Assembly: GCA_022496805.1 (NCBI GenBank)
Contig: CM040093.1
Location: 3,412,501 to 3,476,500, forward strand
Source of the DNA: Pohlia nutans
Taxonomy: Eukaryota > Streptophyta > Bryopsida > Bryales > Mniaceae
DNA: 64,000 bases
Direction: 5' to 3'
Of this stretch, positions 55,451 through 64,000 are shown piece after piece (the first letter of the stretch is position 1; each line of letters begins with the position of its first letter). The notes beneath the pieces are model-generated. The model saw only the letters and a list, made by a program, of their open reading frames with translations, did no database searches and had not been told where the DNA came from. The translations under genes and the position numbers were made by a program.

Positions 55451-55852
55451 AGGGTTGGTTGTCCTATTACCAACCACTGCTCCAATTATGACATGTAGAC
55501 TTTTCTTGGGGCCACCACAGTTGAGACCCAAAACCACCAATTTCACTATTCAAGTAGACCAATGGCACGCCAAGCATTGCAAAGAAATAGTTGGTGGTTT
55601 TGGGTATCATTATGAGTGAAAGTTAGCACCACATGGTGTGGACATGGGGAAACCTAGTGGTTGGATTTGGGTCATAGGTTACTTTCTACTTTGGAATTTT
55701 GTATAAAATTGAGAAATGCAAATTATAAGTTGCAATTTTTTGCAATCCTCATGAAATCCTATTTCGAACGCGGTCATAATTTTTTTCCGGATTTACCACT
55801 GCCAAATATAGGTCAGATTGCTTAAGTGGTTGGTAATAGGACAATCAACCCT
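55451..55852. mobile_element. MITE with AGGGTTGGTTGTCC ends
   Basis: 'agggttggttgtcctattac' is mirrored by 'gtaataggacaatcaaccct'. The interior matches 8152-8551, but the terminal bases of the two copies differ while each copy's own ends stay complementary. Confidence 0.8.
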
Positions 55853-56424
55853 ACATCTCAATTTGGTTATTGTTGGTAACTTGGATCAGAGAGTATTGCC
55901 ATCATACTAGTTCATATTATGGCATTTGAATTACATGACCAAAAACTTATCTATATTTTAAAAAGTGATATTCTTCTTGGTTGAAAGTTGGAAGTTATTT
56001 CTTATAATTTTGCACATTAGTAAGCATTTTAAATAGACTCTTTATTCGTGATGGGTTTAGAGCCAATGTTCCTCTTCTCTTTCATTTTTGATAAAGAAAG
56101 GCACAAGTTCAAACACGTAAACATTTAGGTGATAGTTAAAGAACTATGCCCTCATTATTCTTTCATTTGATAGATATCTCAAGAAAAAAAGAAAAGCTTT
56201 AAAGATAGGAGGTATAACTTTATTAATAAATATGACTATGTATGATATTTGAAATTTCCAAATTGTAAATGAATGAGACTCAATACTATAGCCACTCAGT
56301 ATTATGTGTTCATCCTACTCAATAAACTACAACTTGAAAATAAACAACCTTTATTCATTTAAATAAATCCTCCTTAAACACTATATATATATCTATATAT
56401 AGGTATAAATAAATAAATAAATAA

Positions 56425-56476
<52 letters not shown>

Positions 56477-57464
56477 ATTTACTACTTTAACTAAAGTGAT
56501 GCCTTTTGCCAATGCTAAAATAAAAGAGGTTATAAATAACGTATATGTAATCTAAATTAATGTTTATGTAAAAAACTGATGCTTTGACATTGTGCAAAAG
56601 TGCACTCAAAAATTTAAAAAGAGAAGGAGAAAAGAGGGTTGTGGATGGAATTTTGAGCTATAGATTTTTCAAATGTTCAAATATGTGAAAGAAGATCTTT
56701 CAATGTTTTCATTTTTCATTTTTTCATATTTTTTCATTTTAAAAATTGAAAAATGTGTTTTTTTTGGTAAATTTGAATTGTTTCACTATCTTTAAAAAAC
56801 GTTTCTGACAGATTTCTATTTTGAATGTGCTTGAGAATGAAATTTTGCAGGTGGGCTTTAAAAAAAACTCAAATATAGAATCAAACATGGACTATATTTA
56901 CATTCAAAGTTTGATCAGAAATTGGTCACACTGCTATTAGAATGGGAGTTTTGATACTCAAAATAATTAAGATAAAAGCATTTTGAAAAACTAAGATTTT
57001 TTTCTATGACGAATACGTACATAAATTAAAAATTTGGTTCACTTCGTTCTTCATTGTATTATTGCTACATATTTTTTAAATCCGTTTAAAAGTTAACTTT
57101 TAAGACAAATTGCACAATGTGCACAAATGTTCACCAAAAGTCACAATATTATACAGTACAACCCTAAATTCCCTCAAAGTGGTGAACTGTAACACGTAAA
57201 CATCCTTCAAATGAATCCGTGATGTGTTAGTTGTATATGTTCAAGTTCATGACCTCATAAATAACAAGGACTGTACAAATGAAGGTTGTTTTGGGTTTCA
57301 GAGGATCTCAAGGAATAGATAATTGGAAATAATGATCGTATTCTGTTGGCCAAAACTTTTGTGTACATGATTCAAGTGAGAATTTAGGACACCTTAATCT
57401 TTTAGGGTTGTTTTGAAGCATTTTGAATTGTTTTAAAGCATTTTCGGATCATTTCAAGAACATT
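55853..57464. other. AT-rich intergenic DNA with (AT)n tract
   Basis: An (AATA)n run at about 56405-56430 passes into an (AT)n run of about 44 bp (56429-56472). Otherwise nothing is recognised. Confidence 0.6.
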
Positions 57465-57631
57465 CACTACTAGTAAAGGCGTCGCTTCTCACTCTGAACA
57501 GTGTCAGAGTTACACATTTGTCCTAAGTGACAAATCGCACTCACCAAGTCTTGAGCGCCTGAACAGTGAGTGCGAAGTGGTGCCATTTGACTCACCTACC
57601 AAGTGAAAAGCGATGCCTTCTCCTTGTAGTG
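57465..57631. mobile_element. CACTA-type MITE, copy 2 of the GGCGTCGC group
   Basis: CACTACTAGTAAAGGCGTCG to CGATGCC / CTTGTAGTG, flanked by ATT on both sides. Confidence 0.85.
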
Positions 57632-57797
57632 ATTTTAGGGTTGTTTAAAGTCAATTTTTGACTTGTTTTGCTCCTAATCCGGGCTTGTGCCTTATTTCTC
57701 TACAACTGACCCAAAATTTATGACCATTTCAATGATATATCAAGGAGCCTATTATTATTTTCAAATCAACGTGATATTGGCTTGGAGGAAGGAGGAG

Positions 57798-60700
57798 ATG
57801 CATGGAGAGATGCAAACAACGGCGGCACCATCGTTGCGAGTTGCACTGTTTGTGCTTGCAACTGCCCATCATGGTGCTCATATGCTTTTGGTTGGCAGAT
57901 GGGGTGAGCAACGTAACTCTTGCAGAGATCATTGGATAATAATATAAGTGTTTTGAAACTCGTTAAATCACTACAAGCAGAGGCGTCGTTTCTAACGCTG
58001 GAGGATCCTGTTCATTGTCGTTTTTCACTATACACGATTGTCCTACATGACAAATCGCACTCACCAAGTCCAACCAAAAAATTGGTGAGTGCAAAGTGGC
58101 GCCGTTTGACTCACAGAAGGAGTGAAAAGTGACGTCTTCTCCTTGTAGTGAATGCATCGATAATAAATGTAACAAGTACACCCACAGTCGGGGGCATGAT
58201 TTTTTTTTTTTGCATTGTAGTAGTGCACCATGCATGCAGTGGAGGGTGGTCCTTCCAGAATTAAACCATTGTGACTGTGCCACGACATTGCAGTCTGGCT
58301 CCAAGAAGCCAAAAGAAAAAAAAACTTGGTCCAGGGAGAAATTTTAGGTTAACCGCTAAGATCCTACATTTTCTTGAACCAACTGGTTTTTTGAAGCATT
58401 CTCTTGGATAGGCCTTAAGAAAATATAGAATACTCTTTGATTTTCTCTTGAAAAGATTGATTTTTTTTCCCTAAGCTTTTGAACTCAATGAGGCAATTTT
58501 GAATTTCAACTAGCTAACTTGTAACTAAAAGTCAATTTTCCCCGGACATTGAGTATACCGCACTTAACTATCAGGGTCGGCATCTCATGTCAAATAATCA
58601 TTTTTTTTGTAAAATTTCTTTTCAACAAATGTCAAAGTCTATGAATATCATCCTTCAAGATTCTCTTTTTCACCATACAAAATAGGTTTTTTTTGAAAAA
58701 ATAATATCCTAGAGATTTGGGCTTCTCTTTTTACATTGTTTTTGGGCCGATCCTGATAACTACGGTAGGGTAAAGGAGAAGTCAAGATGTAAAGAGGAAA
58801 AATCAACACCTGCACTTGGATATTCTTTATTATACAGTTTCAAATCAGATTGTTTTGATTGCGCACTCGTAATGAATAATTGGAAACAATGGCCAACTGA
58901 CTTGTTTTTGTTCCTTGTCTCCACAAATTAAATTACATGTGTCCCGATTTCATAAGGTTTTTTTAGCTCATCTCTGCAACACCTTTGAATGTGACCACGA
59001 TTCTAGAATCATTGTTTCTGTGTAGCAGATCCCCGGATCATGGCAAGTTCACATCATCCTTAGCTAAAGAAGTTGGATTGTGAGACACTGTTGAAGCGTC
59101 TAGAGTGCTACTGTTGAAAACGGTGGACTCCACTAATTGCTAAAGAGCCTTATGTTCTTTACAAAACACAAAATGGCCATTTTAACAGAATATGGCTATT
59201 ATTTCGAAAATAGCATTTAAAAAAAATTCTCATGATTTTTGTATTTATGGATTTGTCTTGGTTAGAACTCTCTACACATCAGCATTGATAGTTTCAAGTT
59301 CATATTTCATAACAGTATTGACCCATGTAGTATGATTATTACAGGAGTTGCCGATCCGGGGGGTGAGGTCCGACGCAGCGAATCTGTTGCGAGGCGGGAA
59401 TTTTAGCGAAAATCCGATCCAGTTCAACCTGTACCCAAGTATATACAAACTCATACATAAAATCATCCTTATCTGTTTCATTTAATTCAACACAATCATG
59501 CTTATTTTAACTGGATAGCTCTTTGGCTCTGGAAAAATGGATGTGCATGGGTTGGTCAACGATTAATTTGGAGGAAGACACTGAATACAACAACCAGTTC
59601 AAGGCCCTCAAAATGACTCAAGCTAGTGTATCATCTTTTCTTAATTGCATATCATGATTACACAATCCATGTATGGTGACTTGTGAGGGACTTACTGTTT
59701 TCAGAGTCTCATTGAGTGATGTTGGTGGGGAACTACATGGTATGCCCTGTAATTTTGGAAAGATCTTCATAGTGCAATTCAGAGTTGCAATGGTTTTTGT
59801 GGGCTTTGTGGGAGGCAGTGTTGGACGTGCTGGCGCATGGGATCAAAACGCAGTTGCCGTACTGGACGTGTGTGCACGGCGGGGTGCAGCTCTGGGACGC
59901 CACAGTCTACCTCCCCCGTCCCGCCGACAATGCCACCTTCGTGCTGCACATGAACTCGCACGTGGGCGGCGGCCACATTGTGAGCGTGCCCATGTACACG
60001 CCACGCCAGGTGAAATATTAACTCCTAAAAAACCAAAGATTCATGGTTTTAAAATGACAAATTTGAATGATCATATTGTGAAAAATATAATTTAAATAGG
60101 GCCAAAATTTCATATCACTAGAATTAGTGAAGAATATTACATGTGTTGCAATTAAAAAATAAAAAATAAAAAATATCTACATAAAATCTACTCAAAACTA
60201 TTGAAAGAATCATGAAGCCTCCTTTAGGGGTTAAGAAAGACAATGTGCACAAATAGTAAATGATATTTATTGTGTGTCTCACTACCCACCCTAAGAAGTG
60301 AGATCCTGGGTGATTAGGTGTGATCTCCTTCACTCACCAAGCTACACTTAGGTTCGCTTTACATGAGGGTCAAGATCAATTTGGAGCTCTAACATGTGTG
60401 AATCCTTGTACGTGATTGGTCTAATCCATGAAATCAACCTCAAGGCCTTTGCATGATGGAGTCAAGGCCATTCCCTAAAATTCATATTCTAAATAATTGG
60501 GTTCATTTGAAATTATATTCGAAAGGAACTAAAGACAAAATCTGACACAACCCTAGGAAAGAGAATTGGGTTGCACCAAATTGGAAACCCAATTGGAAAC
60601 CCAATTCACTTCCCTCGGGCCATGTCAGAGCTTCTTCCCTTCTTAGCCTGCACCAATATTTTCAGTTGAATTGGCTTCAGACTTAATCGGCCTTAACGTG

Positions 60701-62183
60701 CCATGTAAAGCGACCCTTATAGTCCTAGTATTGTTTGTCTACATGAATACTTAGATTATGTACAGACTAACTAGAATGCTATTTTGGTGTTCTAACTAAC
60801 TTGGAGTCAATCCCCTCATGAATAAGTAACTTCATTGTAACCATATGAGGAACTTAATCCCAACACAGGACGCCGAGTACGTCGTCTCCATGAGCTTGGC
60901 CTGCAACCCGCACGGCGGGCCGCGCAACCAGTCGCTCCTGGCCATCGTCTTCGACGCCGAGGGCAACGAGATGCAGCCCCGCCCCACGCCCATCGTCGTG
61001 GTCTCCAATCCCAACAGCTCCATGGAGAATCTCAACTGGGACAGACGGAGCTTCAAGATGCTCGGCACTGGCACCTGCATGTACTTGTATCTCGTGTCCA
61101 TGGTCAAAGGATATTATGGTCTGCTTGTGGCGAATGTGCAAGTCAACCTCGCCACCTTGCTTGAGAATGGAAGCTTCGAAACGCTCACACTGGACCCCAA
61201 GGAAGTCTTTGACAATCTGACCATGGACGTGACGCTCGTCGCGCCGCGGCCCAGGTCCATTCCCAGCTGGAGCGTGGACGCTGGCAAGGTCAAGGTCAGA
61301 CTTGATTCTACAGTCCTCCTTTTTTCTCATTGAAATTACCAAAAGTAGTTCTGATTGTCACTATAATTCACGTGAGTTTCTGAGTTTGTGGTACGACTCA
61401 TTGTTCTTGGGATTCGTCCCGGTCATTTGTCTGACACAACATCGATCACAATCGTGTGTTCTGACTACTTTACGGATATCTCTATTACTGTGGAAATGTT
61501 ATTCTAAGATTAGCTTCGACGGCTGAATTATTTTTGAGTCTGTGTGTGATGTTGTGCAGGTAAGCATGACGGGTGCAGGGAAAGCGTTTCAATCGGCGAC
61601 GGACGGAGGGCGATACGCCGTGGAGTTGAACGCCGCGTCGAGCAGCGGCGAAATCAGCGCGCTGTTCGCGGTGCCGTACAACACGTCCATCGCCAAGAAC
61701 CACGAGTACGTGCTGCTGTTCGACAGTGCAGCCAACCCCAGGCAACTGGGCGCGCAATCCACCACCGTCACGGCGTCCCCGTACACACTCCTGGGGAAGC
61801 TGGGCATCATAGTGGTGGGAGTGCAGAGCAACAAAGTGCTGCTGGATGAAGAGTACGACATGAACTCCACGGGGTTCACGCCGTCCAGTGTGGGCTGGAT
61901 GACCAAGAACTACTCGTTCCTCATGGAGGCGGATCGCACTGCCAAAGTCTCCTTTCGCAGCTTGGTTGCAGAGATTAGCTTCGGTCCCTTTGTGGACAAT
62001 GTGGCTGTGTACGAGGTCAAGAACAAAGCCAAGTGGATTGAAGCTCAGATATCTGTTATTAATGTTCAAGCGGCGAACGGAATTAATCATGCAATCCAGA
62101 AATTTACGGTTCCGGTGACAGAAAGGATGGTGTTCCTTGCGACGACGAGCGCAGCTTTCCTGTTTCTGGTTTCCATGACATGA
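57798..62183 (+). CDS. DUF642-like secreted protein (5' end uncertain)
   Basis: Supported exons 59345-59438, 59819-60009, 60869-61294 and 61560-62183 join in phase to a stop, giving 444 residues. The first opens with 'ANLLRGGNFSENP', the usual start of a DUF642 repeat. 'LVLHMN'-like 'FVLHMNSHVGGGHIVSVP' and 'SLACNPHGGP' follow. A second repeat starts at 'LLENGSFETLTL', with 'PSWSVDAGKV', 'GGRYAVELNA' and 'FGPFVDNVAVYEV'. The C-terminus ends in a hydrophobic stretch ('FLATTSAAFLFLVSM') that may be a GPI-anchor signal. A possible first exon, 57798-57903, encodes a signal-peptide-like 'SLRVALFVLATAHHGAHMLL', but its phase does not fit 59345 directly, so an exon is missing or the start lies elsewhere. 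Plant DUF642 proteins (for example BIIDXI) are wall proteins linked to pectin methylesterase control. Confidence 0.68.
57969..58150. mobile_element. CACTA-type MITE, copy 3 of the GGCGTCGC group
   Basis: Starts CACTACAAGCAGAGGCGTCG and ends GACGTCTTCTCCTTGTAGTG, with AAT on both flanks. It lies in the putative first intron of the DUF642-like gene. Confidence 0.85.
58151..59344. other. Putative intron of the DUF642-like gene
   Basis: AT-rich. 58600-58760 resembles 21580-21720 ('ttttcaacaaatg', 'caagattctctttttcacca', 'agatttgg'), so it holds another dispersed repeat. No exon with the needed phase is obvious. Confidence 0.35.
60018..60234. mobile_element. TTAA-type MITE, 9 bp after a splice donor
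   Basis: Starts TTAA-CTCCTAAAAAACCAAAG and ends CTCCTTTAGGGG-TTAA. The left end is within 9 bp of the donor of the DUF642-like exon ending at 60009. Confidence 0.7.
60348..60722. mobile_element. MITE with AGGTTCGCTTTACATG ends
   Basis: 'aggttcgctttacatg' is matched in inverse by 'catgtaaagcgaccct'. It lies in the same DUF642-like intron as the preceding element. Confidence 0.6.
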
Positions 62184-62235
62184 ATCGCTATTATATTGTG
62201 GCTCAATCTCTTGGAGTCAGTGTGCAATCTTTTGA

Positions 62236-62401
62236 CACTGCAAGGAGAAGGCGTCGCTTTTCACTCGGTAGGTGAATCAAACGGCGCCACTTCGCACTCA
62301 CTGCCCACGCGCTCAAGACTTGATGAGTGCGATTCGTCACGTAGGACAAGTGTGTACAGTGACATTGTTCTGAGTGAGAAGCTACGCCTTTGCTAGTAGT
62401 G
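62236..62401. mobile_element. CACTA-type MITE, copy 4 of the GGCGTCGC group
   Basis: Inverse orientation relative to the other copies, very similar to 11833-12011. TGA flanks both sides. It lies about 50 bp after the DUF642-like stop, probably in the 3' UTR. The ORF at 62196-62396 is internal. Confidence 0.85.
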
Positions 62402-62647
62402 TGAGACTGCGGCGGAAGGTGCCAATTTAGTACGAGGAAACTGGTCGCTTCTCATTGCTATTTTTAGCCATTCCACAGTTGGTGAGTGCTTTTGGTCACA
62501 ATGGACAAGGGAAAGATTCCTTTTCCTCAATTTGAGTCAGTGAAAAGCAACGGGTTTTCTTGTTTTGATTGATCAGCAAGCAATGAATTGCATGATCATC
62601 ATGAGATTCATGTTATTATTCATGTGTCAACATGGGAAGAAATTGGA

Positions 62648-62806
62648 TTTTGACAGTACTAGGATTATACACTGAATCCTGTGTTTGTTAGCAACGTTAG
62701 GGGAGTAGCTACAACAATATTATGGTTACTAAATGCTACTTAACAAGCTCTAACATTGCTTGAGTTACTCCCCTATGTTGCTAGCACACATTGTTGTATC
62801 ATCCTA
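62648..62806. mobile_element. Short MITE, about 160 bp
   Basis: 'tgttagcaacgttaggggag' on the left pairs with 'ctcccctatgttgctagcac' on the right, and the outer 'aggattatacac' with 'tgtatcatcct'. Confidence 0.65.
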
Positions 62807-64000
62807 ATAGAATGAAATCAAAATGGTTGAGAATGGTGTGGAAGTGTCATATGCTACTTCCTCACAAGTGCCAATCTAGGAGCTATTGTCTTGGAACTAT
62901 TGATGGGAAGGACTTTTTTCTCTGAAATTTTTGAATGCAAGAATGTAAGAGAATGTATGTATGCTAAAGAGAAAAAGGATGTCAAAGATCCATCAAGGAT
63001 TCTTCCTTGAATGAATTATGCGCACGACATTACGAGCTTCTTTCGTGTATCCACAAAAAGCAAGGGTGAGTTGGTCAATATTTAATACTCTAATTATATT
63101 AAGATCTCAAAACAATGAAAAATTGCACCTTGAGTAATCAAAATATGCACAAATGATGTAACTATTGCTATCCATGCTTATGACAAATTGTTACCCCAGA
63201 CTTGACAATAAGTGTCAACGAATGAATTCTATCAACTGTATTTGCAGGCATGTGAGCACTCGTAACAGGAATCGTGCTAAAGGAATCCAGCATGTAATTG
63301 TTGGAATGTTAACTACTCGGAGCTCAATAAAATCAAAGAGCAAAAGAGAATGAATTTGTGCACCCGGCAAAGAACCAGGTGGCAGACATCAGTCGGAAGT
63401 GGGTGTTTTTGCACTACGGGTGTCATAGTTTTCAACAATTTTTTTTTTAAAATATTATAAAGCAATTGAATTCAATATAATAAATAGGGAAAAAACCAAA
63501 AACATTTTAATATAGTAAAAATGAAATCTTTTTTGAATCTTTTCAAAATATTTTATATTATTTTAGAATCTTTTAGAATATTCCTACTGATGTCATTTTA
63601 TCTGCTTGCAAACCACGTCGAATGTATATTCCACCCACACCAGAGGCTCCGTTTTAATTAATCAACCAAGCTTGCAAATTTTTTTTGGGGATTCGCCATT
63701 ATAAAACATGTTCTAACTTCTAACCACCTGCTCACACTTGTGATGATACCAAAACACATGAAGAACCTGAAATAGTATACAAATTCAATGGGCAACAATT
63801 AACATTGCAAAGAAATCTAATATCCAAGGATCGGATTTTTATTATGTAACCTGATTTCAGATTTCAGCCAAAAGTGCTGATTTCATTGTTTCACATGTGT
63901 GTTCTTACACATTGGGAAACAATGAATCTGTACGTCTACATAACGATCCTGCCTGAGTGGGGGTGTTGAAGAAAAAAGAAAAGAAATGCGACATCTCTAC
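62807..64000. other. Intergenic DNA, nothing recognised
   Basis: A small ORF (63165-63353) with basic composition is preceded by an acceptor-like TTTGCAG, but no family or splice partner is evident. Confidence 0.3.

Noticed and set aside
61485..62090. 201-codon minus-strand ORF
   Set aside because: Antisense shadow of the last DUF642-like exon.

Overview
This window looks like nuclear DNA of a land plant. The protein-coding parts match plant families: a plastid-type bifunctional nuclease with a UVR tail, an ER protein disulfide isomerase ending in KDEL, a granulin-tailed papain protease of the RD21 type, and a DUF642-like cell-wall protein. Genes are split by long AT-rich introns with GT-AG borders, exons are clearly more GC-rich than their surroundings, and intergenic DNA is packed with short inverted-repeat transposons. 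I cannot name the species. A non-seed plant (bryophyte, lycophyte or fern) is my guess, not a result.

Layout. 1-1144: TTAA-flanked transposon debris. 2258-4431 (+): BBD-type nuclease with one intron in its extreme 5' part. 5264-15803 (+): a 12-exon PDI-like gene of 538 codons whose introns hold at least ten small transposons. About 18323-27016 (+): an unrecognised multi-exon gene, of which four consecutive exons join in phase. 31481-34679 (-): a 5-exon RD21-type cysteine protease of 458 codons. 34680-57797: a 23-kb repeat-dominated region without a convincing host gene. It contains two large palindromic elements (39941-40924 and 49037-51761), a miRNA-like hairpin, nested MITEs and microsatellites. 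About 57798-62183 (+): a DUF642-like secreted protein gene. 62184-64000: MITEs and unassigned AT-rich DNA.

The most striking feature is a large, diverse population of miniature inverted-repeat elements that begin TTAA-CCC and end GGG-TTAA, as expected for piggyBac-type insertion. About 20 copies or remnants are visible, several only tens of bases from exon borders. One filled site (8904-9490) has an empty counterpart inside a related repeat (52970-52973) that carries a single TTAA. Other families present are CACTA-type MITEs with 3-bp target duplications, Stowaway-like and Tourist-like MITEs, and two palindromic elements whose arms mirror each other.

The four recognised genes do not form a pathway. 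Two (PDI-like and RD21-like) act in the secretory system, one (BBD) is probably plastidial or nuclear, and one (DUF642-like) is probably in the cell wall. All exon coordinates were derived by eye from splice signals and phase.
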